DNA of 64,000 nucleotides from Synanceia verrucosa (GCA_029721515.1 CM056559.1:23715565-23779564), one strand, 5' to 3'; counted from the stretch's first letter, positions 26,562 to 39,240 are shown. The notes: a model not told the origin generated them from the letters alone. Numbers and translations are program-made.

Positions 26562-27004
26562 AAAATCCAACGCTTGAGTGCCATAGACGTATATATACGT
26601 CTTTGCTTTTTCGGCAGCTGGCAGAGGAGGGCACTCTCACACAGCCTGCGAGTAATATTGGGACTTCTGGGAGATGTAGTTGGGACTTAAAGAGACGGTA
26701 TACACCACAGAGATCAAAGCAGGAAGTGGAGACGATCGAGATTAGAGAGCAAAATCTGGACAAAAAGTGGTGATTTTGGTGAAAGTGGTCTCTACTCTAC
26801 CCCTGATAAAACAATAATGGAACAAGGTAAAAACAAACAGTTTTTTTCATGATGAAATAGAGAGTCTCTTCTTTCATTTGAGCTATTCAGTGTTTTCAGA
26901 GACATAGTACAAAATATTCTGTGGGTCTAGAAATATGACTCAAAATGGGCAAAAACGCTGGAACAAGGCACTTTCTGTTTTAAAATTGGCTGGCACTCAA
27001 TGAG
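26562..27004 (+). mobile_element. TTAA-type MITE, copy E (near full length)
   Basis: It begins within the 'taaaatccaacgcttgagtg' block, includes every later family block, and ends tggcactcaatgag at 27004. It is very similar to copy B, and the similarity continues 120 bp past the end (27005-27126). Confidence 0.85.
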
Positions 27005-27126
27005 TCAATAAAATATTAATAATAATAACAATATAAATTGAAGTGGGCCAATCAATTTAACTTGTACCACCAGTTAACATAGACGTTAGACTTATATGTT
27101 ATATATGTGGAAGCACAGCAGAATGA

Positions 27127-27200
27127 AAGATGATTCAAAATGGCCAAAAATGCTGGAACAAGGCACTTTGGTTTTCAAAAAAGGACTGGCATTAAATGAG
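27127..27200 (+). mobile_element. TTAA-type MITE, 3' terminal fragment
   Basis: A second family 3' end ('ttcaaaatggccaaaaatgc', 'ggaacaaggcacttt', then tggcattaaatgag) abuts intact TTAA at 27201-27204. Only about 75 bp is present, directly after the segment shared by copies B and E. Confidence 0.7.
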
Positions 27201-28020
27201 TTAAGGGACTACCTGGTAAAATAAAGGCTAAATAAAAAAATAAAATAAAAAGACCAGTAAGAGGTGGTTGGGAAAATGACAGTGGAAGCAATTACAGAGA
27301 ACAAGGAGGCCTGGTAGACCTAAAAACGGAGTCTTGCCTTGGATCAGAGACACTTGAAGGCAACTATGTCTCCACTTTTATCACGCAATGAGGTGAGCAC
27401 ACAAAGGACACAGGCTGAGAAAAGACAGAGCAGTGTTTCTATCATATGTCACGAGGCTGGGCTCCATTAACACGGCAGGTTATGTGACAGAAACCAAAAC
27501 TTAAAGTCCAGACCGGAGGGCAGAACATTTTCTGTTTACACTCACAGTCAGTCAAGCTTCCCCTCAGTGTAAACCTCTAATGTTTAGTCCTGTTTATGTG
27601 TTACACTGTATCACATGGACAGTCTGAGTGAGCCTGGTGAGTTTCAGTGTGTCTTCAATTGCAGCAAAGATGTATAAAGAAGACAAGGCCGTGCTTGATG
27701 GGGCTGGAGGGGAATGGAATTTTTTTTATCAGTCAAATTCCAAATAAGAACAGGTGGACGACATTTGTGATTGTGATTTTCATCAGAAAATCAGTAAACT
27801 GTAGCAAATCACATTTTACATTAATCATTGATTATCTATTAATCTAATCAACCTCGACATTAACCCTGTTTATATTCCACAGCAGTCTATTAACAGGGAT
27901 GTGTTGTCCCCTCATACCTGCAGGTGTTAAGCTGTCTATTTGATGTTACGAGCCAAGTCACACATTAACCATGGAGCCTCGCCAAATGTTGAAGGCTATG
28001 GTGCTGTATACACAATCATC

Positions 28021-28100
28021 TCACAGTCTGTGGGAGACCGTGATCGGCGACCCGCTGTTGAAAAACACTTGGATGAAATATGTCAATGGCACTCAAAGAG
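28021..28100 (-). mobile_element. TTAA-type MITE, 5' terminal fragment
   Basis: In reverse orientation it carries the blocks ggagaccgtgatcggcgacc and gtcaatggcactcaaagag, ending directly at TTAA (28101-28104). About 80 bp of the element front remains. Confidence 0.75.
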
Positions 28101-28104
28101 TTAA

Positions 28105-31100
28105 ATATCTTATTAAGTAATATTACGTCTTGCTGTATATTTTCTGTAAAAATGTATGCATTAATTTCACCAGTCACTCAAGTCATGAGCTGACTACCCC
28201 ATTTCCATTATTTTCAATTACACTATATGGGAATGACATTTATAACTACTGCAGTTCCAGATGCTGATGGTGCTTAAAGTCTTCCTTACCATGTGCTACC
28301 ACTCATTCTGAGCCATTTCATAGACATTTATTCTGAGACTAATTCTACTATGGGGAATTTCTCACACACGTCATAATGTGCTGTTACAACATACTTTCAT
28401 TTGAATCTAGTGAGCATGTATGTGTGCGTATGGTGGGGGGAGCATGCATAATTCAACCCACATCTAAGGAAGGGGGCTTAAGGTGAGAACAGAAGTTTGC
28501 AGCGAGTTGTGAGGCAGCAGATGAGATTGCTGATACTGGCAGGATATCACGGGGCTTGTTGGGTGAGCCAGCTCCTACATGAATAAATGTAAATGTTGGC
28601 TAAGTGCCCACAGAGGGAGCTAGCATCACACAGCTAGGCCAGCTTTGACAACCTGCCCAGGTACTGAAGCCTTTCTGTTTCTGAAACATGGACCAGGAAA
28701 TCACCAGCATGAGTCCGGCTGATCCATGGGTATGGAGAGGAAACCACTACTTTTCACTACTAATTTTCCTCCTTATTTGTTCTTTCTACCTGTCTTTCTT
28801 TGAAATTTTAACATCTACTAGACTGCTTTTTCAAGCAGGGCTGAAATTGAACCAGTTATCTTATGGCACCAAACAAGCGAAACCCCAAGAAGAAGAGAAG
28901 CACATGCAAGATTAAAGTGAACATCATAATTGGAGTTGAAACTCACGTTACGCTGGTGGGCACATAGATCTCACACTGTTATGCTGCATGCCTCACTCTG
29001 ATAGGATTCCTGCCCCTTTATATTTAGTTAAGTGGCATCAGTGGGGATAAGTGGAAGATCAGTGATTTCCCCCTACAGACAGTCTCCACTTAGCTCGGCC
29101 AAAAGCCAGTCAGAGACCACAATCCCACTGCTGTATAACCCATTTGCAGTAGTCATTGAGGGCAAATGGGGACCCACACCTTTTAGCACCCACACAAGTG
29201 AGAAAATGAAAGCATTACTCACAGGTTAAACATACTTGTGAACTGCCACCATTATAGACCATCATTTATTAAATGGTACTTTGTAGGCTTTGCCACCTGG
29301 AGTCAAATGCTCTCAGTAATCAACAAGAGCTGTTTAGGTGTTCAAGAGCAGAAAAGCAGTTTGCATGCTGCATGTGTTTCACATGACTGACCGTCAGCTC
29401 AACAGGCCACATATATCCTGCTTTCCAGGTGATCTGATACACCCATATAAAAAGTGGCAGCAGAGAAGGAGGGACATATCTCAGTATTGTGAGAAGGTCA
29501 GATTCTTTCCGGCTGATTACTTCTCACAAAGCTCCCTGTTATTCACTTTTTGCTTGTCTCATGTGTATCACGGTGCCTACACAAGAAGCTGCTAAGAGCC
29601 CTTTGCAGGCGAAATCCGTCCTTCATTGGATCCTTGACTCCCTCCATCCATCCCATACTCAGCCTCTGAGGGATGACTGAAGGGGTGTTGGAGACAAGGT
29701 GTCCAGGATTTTCAGGATCTTGTCAGGACTGGGGATTGGGGGACATAGAGTCTACACCTGTCAACAGAGGTGTCAGCCATCATCGGCTTGCAGGAAATAG
29801 GATATGATAGGCGCATGGCCTAATATTGGGTGGTTATCCCATAGTGGGTGCTGTTTGGGGAAAATGTCCTGACGGTTACTAATAACCCTCGCCTGCCACC
29901 AGCTCTGCCGAGGGGAACTGGAGGGTGGTTTGGGCAGAGGGTCCATCAGGAAAAAAGTGGAGGAAGTTGAGAAAAGACTAGAAGTGAAAAGAAGTGTGGA
30001 GATGCCCTCCCCTGCAGCAATGAGTATCCTGCATTTTCACACTGTGAACAAAAAAAAAATCTGTTAACTGACAACCTGTCTTTCTCTGATCGTCTGTCCG
30101 TGAATTATTAATGGACACGCTAGTTCCCCTGAGCCCTGGCACAAGCATATTCTGCTATTTTAAAGGCCCACCTTTTTCCTCAGGCGGTAGTGGTGACAGA
30201 AATTTGTAATTCCACAACACGAGGGATATTTTCGGCAAGAACGGACAATATCCTTGGATTTGATCCCCTCTGATTTAATGAGTTCTGTGGTGGACGGGTG
30301 TCTTTGTGTGTCTGACCCATTAGACGGGCACTTACAGGACCGGTGGTTTCCATTCAGCCGGCAGATCAGCTCTCTGTTTTCACTGTTGATTTGCTGGGAC
30401 TGACTTGCATGCATTTGTCACTCATTACACCAAAATCCATCCAGTAGAGCATGTCTGGCTGACTTCAGAACACCAGCGTGTCATTTCTCTCCAACCGGGG
30501 ATAGAGAAGAAAAAGACAGGGAAAGAAAAGGGGGATGAGAGGTAGAAAAGGAGAACGTACTGTAATGTACTGTACTGTATCGTGAACTCAACTGCAGATA
30601 TATACAAAACCCTCGAAACAAGACGACCAAGTGCTTAAAGGTTTAGCTGAATCTGTAAGAACAAAACCCAGATGTACGTGAAAAGAGCTGGAGCTCTGGA
30701 GTCGATTAAATGGCAACGATGAGTGGATGTGACAGAGCTATCATGAGAAAGAAAGAACAACGGAGCATCAGGCATATATCTGATTCAATCAGAAGTGATA
30801 TGGGAGTAGTCCCTATGTTAAGTCTAAGAGATGGAAACGCAAATGGCAAGAACAGCTCAGCCAAGTCATCAGGCATGGTCATCATTTGCAAACCCTGAGG
30901 AGCACATTTAGGCAGTAACAGTGTAGAATAATGCTCTGACTCAGCACCCAGGCCTAAATCAAAGGTCAAATGTCGTATTAGAAGAGTAAATTACTCCTTG
31001 CATTTGATCAGGCAATGAATTAATGATTTTACAAAGGAGTCATTTTTATAGTGGATTATTTCTTATAGTGCAATGCTATCCTGAGGCAGGATGCATCATG

Positions 31101-31281
31101 TCAGAGTCAAGACTGCCTCAAAATAATCCAGCCTAACAGTTCTTATTATCATTTGGAAAACACATAATAATGTACAGATTTCCCCTTGCTTTGTACCTGT
31201 GCATATTAGACCACTCAGTTTGAAAAGCAAGTCAAGACATCCTTGAGCAATGAAAAATGATTTGTTTGCTGCATCCTCTTA

Positions 31282-31312
<31 letters not shown>

Positions 31313-31458
31313 TACATCAAGTATCTCCTCTTCAGAAGTTGATGCAGGTGCCTGAACTTTTGCACTAACGAGCAGCATCAGCAGAAAATCAATTCACCAA
31401 CTTCAAAACCAGGTGACTAAATTAGCTGCTAACTGCTCAGATCTATATGGTATATATA
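28105..31458. other. Non-coding stretch with a (CA)n array
   Basis: No gene recognised. It contains a (CA)n run at 31284-31312. A few open frames of 60-90 codons are without motifs. Confidence 0.4.
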
Positions 31459-31460
31459 TA

Positions 31461-33055
31461 CAGTCATGGAAAAAATTATTAGACCACCCTTGTTTTCTTC
31501 AATTTCTTGTTAATTTTAATGCCTGGCTCAACTAAAGGTACATTTGTTTGGACAATTATAATGATAACAACAAAAATAGCTCATGAGAGTTTAATTTAAG
31601 AACTAAGGATTATTCATTTTCCATGGTTTTCTTGATAATAACCAAAATTACTTAAATTCTTACATCAATAGCTATGGCATTGTACCGCCAAAAACACTAC
31701 TTTTAAGCATTCCATGTTTTCTTTTCTGTTTGCTTTAAACACATGATACACGCAAGAGTTAATACTTGATTGCATAACCATTGTTTTTGATGACTGCAGC
31801 CATGCGTCTTGGCATGCTCTCCACCAGCTTCTGACATTGTTCTGCTGTCACAGCAGCCCATTCCTGTTGGACAAATTCAAACAAATTTTCTTTGTTTTTG
31901 GGCTTGTGGTTCTCCATTTTGAGTTTGATGATTTTCCACAGGTTTTCAGTTGGATTAAGATCTGGTGATTGAGCAGGCCAAGGCATGGTGCGAATGTTGT
32001 GGTTCTCCATCCAGGCTTTAACTGACCTTGCCGTGTGGCAAGGGGCATTGTCTTTTTGGAAAATCCAGTCATTCGAGGCAGGAAAGAGTTTTCCAGCTGA
32101 TGGAAGAAGACTGTTTTCAAGGGTAGTCCTGTACTTGACCTGGTTCATTCGGCCTTCACACAATTGCATTTGCCCTGTTCCACTCAGACTGAAACAACCC
32201 CAGATCATGACTGATCCACCCCCATGTTTTACTGTAGGGGCAAGACAGTCTGGGTTGTAAGCTTCTCCAGGCTTCCTCCTAACCAGTAAGTTGGCTGGAG
32301 TGGGCATCAATTCAAAATTGGATTCATCACTGAAGAGAACCTTAGCCCAATCATCAACAGTCCAATCCTTGTGGTCTCGAGCAAAGAGTAACCGGGCCTT
32401 CCTCTGCCTTTCATTGATGAAGGGCTTCTTGCGTGCTCTGTGTGACTTCAAACCAGCTTCAACAAGTCGGTTTCGAACTGTCCTTGCCGAGCAAGTCACA
32501 TTTCTCGACAGTGCCCACTCATTTTTAAGGTCCCTGGAGGTCTGACGACGATTCCTGACACAGGAACGGATGAGTGCACGGTCATCTCGTGGGGTAGAAA
32601 GACGTTTCCTGCCATGGCCAGGTAGCATGTTCAGCTTGTTTTTTTGTTGTTGAAATGAACGGTTGTCTTGGAGATCTTCAGTTTTTTCGCTACCTGTCTC
32701 TCACTCATGCCAATTTCCAGCAGTGCCAAGATGGCTGCCTTTGTTGCTTCACATAATTCTTTTGTTTTAGGCATTATGTGAGAGCTGACAACTTCTGAGT
32801 TGTGCTACGGCTTGAATGTATGCAGGAAACCACTCTAGGCCTTTGCATGTGCAGTGCTGCTTGTGACATGAAATGGCCTCTTATATACCCTGGGAATCAA
32901 TTAAGCTTAAGAATGTCAAATAGGACATAAAGTATTATGTGACCAGCTGCATTTTTTGTTGTGTTCATTGTATTATACGTTTAGTGGTACCAGATATTAG
33001 AATGAACAAGAAATTGAAGAAAACAAGGGTGGTCTAATAATTTTTTCCATGACTG
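31461..33055 (-). mobile_element. Complete Tc1-like transposon (1595 bp)
   Basis: The ends are perfect 51-bp inverted repeats (31461-31511 and 33005-33055) starting CAGTCATGGAAAAAATTATT. A TA dinucleotide flanks each side (31459-31460, 33056-33057), matching the Tc1/mariner target duplication, although both flanks lie in (TA)-rich sequence. The only gene inside is a minus-strand DD34E transposase. Identity of the two ends and an almost intact gene suggest a young copy. Confidence 0.95.
31759..32774 (-). pseudogene. Tc1-like DD34E transposase with one frameshift
   Basis: Cut-and-paste transposase of the Tc1 branch of Tc1/mariner, which binds the inverted ends through N-terminal helix-turn-helix domains and inserts at TA. 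Translation can start at 32774 (MPKTKEL...). The first helix-turn-helix segment then runs to an A7 run (T7 on the + strand, 32639-32645), where the frame shifts. The rest (32628 down to 31759, 289 codons) is open. In that piece the catalytic residues are D101 (FSDESNF), D193 (QKDNAPCH) and E228 (PDLNPTENLW); 34 residues lie between the last two, the Tc1 hallmark. The GRKR basic motif and the GGGSVMIWGCF block are also present. A single-base loss in a homopolymer could be real inactivation or a sequencing error. An internal ATG at 32628 would yield a protein lacking the first DNA-binding segment. Confidence 0.93.
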
Positions 33056-35409
33056 TATATACATACATATATATGTATATATATACATATATATATATAT
33101 TTTCTGTTTTTTTGGTAAAACATTAAATTTGAAAATTCTTGGATAACAAAAATAGTTATATTTTAGCATTTATCATTTTTATGAAAGAGCTTTCACAATA
33201 GATGCCCACACATATAGTGTGGGTATCTATTCACTTCAGAAGTGTTTATACAATGATCAAAATGATCAACCTCCAAATGGGTTGAGCTGTCTGTGTCGGT
33301 GCACTGTCTTCCCTCTGCAGTGTCACCATTTTCCCCACTTGCATCAATCATGCTTATGTCCCATAATGCAATCAAAAGCTTAATGGCAAACACGACCCAG
33401 TGGCACAATGCTGACACAGGACATTTTTCTTGCTGGCATAAGTGGACACGTAAATAAGTGAGTTAGGGTAATCACGGAGTAGAGATAGTAGCTGCTCAGG
33501 GTATGTGCGTGCGTGTTTCTGTCTACAACGTCAGCCCAATATTGATCACATTCACAGTTGCAAGACCATGCTGGGCAGCCTGCCAGCTAGTTTGACAGGT
33601 GTCCTTGTCGGCCTAATTCCTCTTGCGCCGCTTTGTCTCTCCTTCTTCTCTTTTCCTCAATGGGACACAGTCCCCTGGGGGGCTGTTCATGTGACAGGTG
33701 TCCCAGTCGATACGGGAAGCGCAGACAAATACGAAGGTGAAATAGAAAGACACCTGCTTCTGTGGCTCCCTCTTTAATATGTTGCCAGTGACCTGTACAC
33801 AAAGTCACGCTCACTCACGAATGCTTTAGTTCATAAACAAACATCAGACGCATAGGCAAACAAACACCAAGGTGTCCTCATATGCCTGGATTGAGTTCGG
33901 GTGAGAGGTGCCGCTGTGCGTGAAGAATCCTCGCGGCAGCTTGATCAGCAGCTGCATGGCACACTGACAGAGGAGGACGGGTAATCACTATTCACAACGC
34001 AAAGGCTCTTTATTATAGGGATACACCGCAATGATGCAATGCAGTCTTGCATGAAATTGAAGAACTGACATACTGTGTTTTCATATCCTTTTTTATTTGT
34101 CAGCTTTGTGCAGTTCAATAACAAGTTGAGTCAGTCACTCACTCAGTCACTGTTATTGTTTTCTTCTTCCCTATCATGCTCAACTTTTCCCTTATCGTTG
34201 CACTCAACAGGGCAGCGGATTAAAGCAACACACTTTGGTGACACCTGAAAACTTGTGTGTCTGCATCTTGAAGGCTGAATCCCTGTGACTGAAGGAGAGA
34301 GGTCTTCCTTTGACATGCTACAAAAATATGTCCAGGAGAATGGGTGATAAAGGGGTTTGAGGAAGGGGCTGTCAGCAAAAATGAATATCAGCACAACAGG
34401 ACACAACACAGGCAACGGTTCAGTGGTTCACCACGTCCTGGCAGTTATTCACGACGACAACTTTTCAAACACGACTCTGCATGACTTTTATCTCTGAAAT
34501 AATGCATTCGTCTGAACCAACAGAATCTATCTGGGTTAGCGAGGCTATTCCAGGCTTGTGTCAAAAATGTTATTCCGGTTGTCATGCAAATTTGGGTATC
34601 TTTCACTGCATTACTTGACTCAGTCCGTAGAATTCTAATTAGTGGCAACACAGATAAAGGATGTAAAACATATACTCTCTAAATTCCATTCTCCTTCTCA
34701 CTCCAAATGAAATACAAAGCTGCTATGTAGCTATTATACTTTCTGACTGCTAACCCTGAAGCATTAAAACTGGTATTGTGGTCTGTTGCTTGTTACTATT
34801 CTGCATGTTTCTGTTTTAAATTACTCTAAATCACTGCAGGGTTTTTCCCCACAAATGAAAGAGTGTATTGAGTTCAGTGACTTGATGCTTCAACTATTTT
34901 GCTCACATAAGTGGTTGAAAAGTTTCCTGTGCTGTTTGCAACAGGCCTTTCACGCAGCCATTGGAGTAGCTTTGGCAGGGATGCACGTGGAGGTGTTATA
35001 GAGCATTTTTGAATTCTCTCCATCCTACTGAGCCTCCAAAGCTTCTCGCTGGTACTGTAAAGGTGGATTTACTGACAAAATAAATTATTGATTTGGAATA
35101 AAAGAGCACCTGTCTTTTCTGTCTGGGCAGTTTGGTGTTATCAAGGATTTTGTTGAAAGTGATTGACATCAGAGCCAGCCCAAAACAATGTGGTGCCCAG
35201 GGCAAGATTTTATATGCCCCCCCATCTTCCATTTACCTATGCTTACAAACGAAATCAAAGAGTATTATTTTTACCATTATTTTTATATATTATATTATTT
35301 TTATTTATTTAAGATAACATGTTACCCTATTTACATGCTTAAAAAAATTACAAAGAAAATGGAAATTTGCCACAATTGATTACAAGAAAAAAGCTGAGCT
35401 CCAAGTTCT
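33056..35409. other. Non-coding stretch, nothing recognised
   Basis: It begins with a (TA)-rich patch (33056-33100) adjoining the Tc1 element. No supported gene or repeat beyond that. Confidence 0.4.
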
Positions 35410-36086
35410 GGCTGGAATATACTTCTCCGACTACGTAATACGTTATCCGACTCCGTAGCTACGGAGACCCCTCGAGCCCTCGCAGTTCTCCATAGTGATG
35501 CATGTTGTGCAGCCCTGCGCTGAAATGCACCCCCTCGGGAAGTGAAGCAATTCACCTTAATATCGCAGATAAAAGCAGGAGAAAATACTATTTTATGATT
35601 TAATTATTTGTGAGGGAGATAGAAGAGAACAACATCGATTGCTTTTAGTCCTTAAAACTCCTCTTCCTCTTTCTTCTCAACACAAAATCGGATAATAGCA
35701 AACGCAAACCAACAACTTTCGGTATGTTCTGTGGAAATATACCCCAGCCATAATTACTAAATGAATTAAATAGATTTTTTGAGCAGGTTGAATGTGTTTG
35801 ATTTGCCTTTCACAAGAATAATCGACACTTAAGTTCCTGTCCTGCTGTGGAGGATACCTGTCTGTCTGTTTAGTGTAGGGAGAGGGGCTGTATTTCACAG
35901 CAGGGTGCAACTAGAGGACCAATCACAGCCCTTGTCGTCTCCATCTTCCGTTGACAGATTGACGGACAGTTAAAAAAAAATTCCTGCGCCCGGAGAGGAC
36001 GGAGAGGCTCTCTGTCAGGCTTTCCGGCGATGCAGAGGGCTCTCCGTCTCTACATACGGCACTTTACGGAGTACTATAAATTGGCC
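35410..36086. mobile_element. Possible short-ended DNA element
   Basis: The left end reads ggctggaatatacttctccg (35410) and the complement of the right end reads ggccaatttatagtactccg (from 36086): 13 of 20 positions agree. Near-terminal blocks on both sides are rich in CTCCG/CGGAG motifs, unlike the surroundings. The GGC start suggests a PIF/Harbinger type, but the expected 3-bp target duplication is not visible. A weak call. Confidence 0.35.
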
Positions 36087-36114
36087 TTAAGGGAACCTCA
36101 CTCCCCAGGATCCT

Positions 36115-36242
36115 ATGAGTAACTAAAAAGTAATGTGTTAATTTTTGATGTAAGTGATCAACAAAGTAATTGAGTAACTTTTTGAATGAAGTAACTGGTA
36201 ACTGTAACTAGTTACTATTTTTCAGTAACTAGCACAACACTG
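36115..36242 (-). mobile_element. hAT-like terminus fragment
   Basis: In reverse orientation this starts cagtgttgtgctagttactg and continues with repeated 'gtaactagttac'-type blocks, the familiar end of a common fish hAT family. No partner end or transposase was found nearby. Confidence 0.5.
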
Positions 36243-36245
36243 CTG

Positions 36246-37267
36246 CACACAAACCAAACTGTCTTTTTCACGTGGCTTTGTTCTATCATCCTTAAATAAT
36301 AACATGTTATTATAGCTGATTAAATGTACTGCCAGAAGACCCAGGTTATCAAAAAAAGCTTCATTCATTCGCGTCTTGTCTTTTGTCCTGTTCAGCTAAT
36401 GCTAAACAGACATTTCTTATTTTGTTTCATCTTCCCTTCTTTTCCTTTCTCTTCTTTCTGACAAACTCTCTTCCACTTTGGCAGATCCCACCAGGCCTCA
36501 TGTCCCGACTCTGCACTCTCTACAATACATTCGACCAGCTCTCTCAAGACATTTTCTTTCCTCTAGCTAAGCCCATTCTTCTGTATCCTGCCCTACATTC
36601 CACCATCCATTAAAACACATCCCCAAGGTTTATGATTAGATGTTTTTGATGTTCCCTTGCTTTTATATACACATATCCGCTTTTATGACTAACTAGTACA
36701 AAATCTGCAGTGATACAGAAGAGAAAGTATTACTTCAGTATTATATTATTAGCTATTATAGCCCATTGTTAGAACAGTAGAAGAAACTACTATATAATAT
36801 AGGATTACAAGATTCAGTTGGCAGGTAGAACAGCAAGTTTAAAAGAAGCCTGATTGGCCAGAGAGACACAATCAGCAAGTCAATATGAAATATCGACCAT
36901 ATTTGAAAATGATGGGGACAGTGTTGAGTCCACCAGCAGTGAGGTGATAACACCCTGCCTGGGCTCTGACAAATCTCTGGAACTCATTTGACAATAAAGG
37001 GGAATTCATTACATCTGTAGGTAAGCCCAAGTATTAAACTGTCTTTATTCCTGGAACCAAACAAAGATGGCAGCTGGCTCGGCAGCTTTTATTTCATGCT
37101 TTGATGGGAATATGACCTGAGTGCAAATTTCTGTAAAATCAGAATAAATAATCAGAATAAAAAATCAGAATAAAAAATCGGAATAAATAAATAATCAGAA
37201 TAAAATAATAAAAATCTTAATAACAATACTTCAGAAAATGGGCCCTGTGTCATGTGCAATAATGTTA
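36246..37267. other. Non-coding stretch with an AT-rich short tandem repeat
   Basis: No gene seen. At 37139-37203 there are several 12-16 bp repeats of the type 'aatcagaataaa'. Confidence 0.4.
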
Positions 37268-37271
37268 TTAA

Positions 37272-37619
37272 CTCTGTGAGTGCCGGTGACAGATTTCAAC
37301 GTCATTTAAAATCCGACGCTTGAGTGCCATCAATTTAATAATATGTCAAAGTGTTTTTTTGGCAGCGGGTCGCCGAATGCGTTCTCCCACAGCCTGTGAG
37401 TAATTTTGGGGCTTCTGGGAGATGTAGTCAGGACAAATAGAGACGGTGTACACCACAGAGCTCAAAACGGGAGGTGGAGATGATTGAGATTAGAGAGCAA
37501 AACAAACAGATTCTGGACAAAAAGTGGTGATTTTTGGTGAAAATGTCCTCTACTCTACCTCTGATAAAACAAGAATGGAACAAGATAAAAACAAACTTTT
37601 TTTTCATGATGAAATAGAG
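37272..37619 (+). mobile_element. TTAA-type MITE, copy G, front part
   Basis: TTAA (37268-37271) is followed by ctctgtgagtgcc and all front and middle family blocks up to 'catgatgaaatagag'. It is broken at 37619 by a 689-bp insertion; the family sequence resumes at 38309. Confidence 0.88.
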
Positions 37620-38308
37620 CAACATAGTTGTTGTATCCTGTAATGCCGTTGCATCAGACTGCCTCTAGAGTGCGCTAGAAAAACACAGGCTCATGCAGAC
37701 AGATAGAGAGCATAGAAGAAGTAATGCGAGGCTGTGTTGTGATTGTTCTCCTGCGTACACGTTGAGAGAAAAGAGTTCACAGTATACAAGTTTGCTTGTC
37801 ATTTTCCACCACACCACAATAGTCTCATGAAACCGTTCGTATGATATCATACAAAAAGTGAGGCACAAATTTTCGTGCATATCTCAATGAATGATCGGCA
37901 ACAAGAGCAATCAGCGCACGCACGAGCCCCGAAGCGAGAGCCTTAAAAATGCCAGACATTCCTTTCACTGTCAGCAGAAATTGTAACATTACAATAAAGC
38001 ATTGAAATATGCCCTGACAACACTTCCAGCGATGGTTAGGGTTAGGGATAGGGTTACAGGGTTACAGGGTTAGGCTTATGGAAATAAAGTGCATATTTCC
38101 TGCTAGAAATGTTATCAAAAAGCACATGAACTCATAAACTATGCCACTGACATTGTAAGGAATGTCTGCCATGTTTTCACATACAGACCAGTCTGCATCT
38201 AACGTCATGTGATCACAACTCTGGCTCCAATTTACATGGGATAGATATAAATTATAGTGCAATATTTTTTGTAGTAATTTGTACAAATATTTCATGAGAC
38301 GAGCCTGA
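37620..38308. mobile_element. 689-bp insertion inside MITE copy G
   Basis: Unrelated sequence splits copy G exactly between two copies of aatagag (37613-37619 and 38309-38315), a likely 7-bp target duplication (8 bp if one mismatch is allowed). The insert holds an 11-bp inverted pair (gtctcatgaaa near 37823 and its complement near 38290) and a short run of TTAGGG-like units. No coding frame of note and no clear terminal inverted repeats, so the class is unknown. Confidence 0.65.
38034..38075 (+). repeat. Short telomere-like repeat run
   Basis: Four to five degenerate units of the type GGTTAGGG / GGGTTACAGG lie inside the 689-bp insertion. This is too short and impure to be a true interstitial telomere tract and is more probably a small minisatellite carried by the inserted element. 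Confidence 0.6.
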
Positions 38309-38433
38309 ATAGAGAGTCTCTTCTTTTATTTGTTTTCAGAGTCATAGTACAAAATATTCTGTGGGTCTTGACTCAAAATGGGTAAAAACCCTGGAACAAG
38401 GCACTTTCTGGTTTTAAAAAGGCTTAATGAATT
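38309..38433 (+). mobile_element. TTAA-type MITE, copy G, rear part
   Basis: It resumes at 'aatagagagtctcttctttt' and continues through 'agtacaaaatattctgtggg' and 'ctggaacaaggcactttctg' to a decayed terminus lacking the ggcactc core. Confidence 0.85.
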
Positions 38434-39240
38434 TATAAAATGTAAGTGATTAACTTCTGTAACATCCATTAAGAAAGAGAGGCAGCAGCCACTTACAATA
38501 TAGTAATGATAACACTTATCACACACATATCAAAAAATAAACTCACAAGGCCAGAGTTACTTTTTATATTCAGTGTTTCTTGTAATTATTTTTAAGGAGC
38601 AGCACTTAAGGCAGTGTGAATGAAAAACTTTTCATGTCTAAATAGAGTTTAAGGTCGTTGTTCCTTAGAGAGAAACATCCAAAATGTGTCAGAAAAAGAG
38701 AGAAAGAAAAATAGAGGAGCCAAAACAGAAAGCAAAGGGAAGGGGAAGCCATCTAGCTGCCACAGTGTTGGGTGGGTGATATGGGGGTAATAGCAGAGAG
38801 AGATTGTGGGTAACATTGCATGTCGGTACAGTGGGCGGTGGAAACTGGGTGTATGGAATATGAAAAGCCCTAACACGGTTATCGTTGACTGTCTGTGCGT
38901 GCAAGATGCGATGTGACAGCTGAGCGGGGCTGTGAGGGCAAAGATGAATTCACAAATGGTCGCCCTAGGGACCAGTGGGTTGGGAGGGAAGGAGGTGGGA
39001 AGGGGTGAGAGGGTGATGGTGCATGCTGGGGAGGGAGGGTCACGGGTTATCAAGGGCTAGTGAGGGTAAACTATCTGCAGTGCAGCCAGGATTCTCCATC
39101 AACAGCTCTGCCCTCTGTTGTGCTGTCCAAATGACACTGTGATGGAACATCAAAACAATTCACCCTTTATTAGCTACAATAATATGATGAGTCACATGAT
39201 GAGCTGTGTGAAACTCAGGCTACCTGAATATTGTTGCTAT
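38434..39240. other. Non-coding stretch, strand-biased composition
   Basis: The + strand from about 38690 to 39060 is rich in G and A. It gives a 134-codon Pro/Ser-rich minus frame with no motif, which I do not call. Confidence 0.4.

Noticed and set aside
31985..32545. Plus-strand open frames inside the Tc1 element
   Set aside because: They are antisense shadows of the transposase gene on the minus strand.
38649..39053. 134-codon minus-strand frame rich in Pro and Ser
   Set aside because: It arises from purine-biased sequence on the other strand. No motif, no splice sites, no start context.
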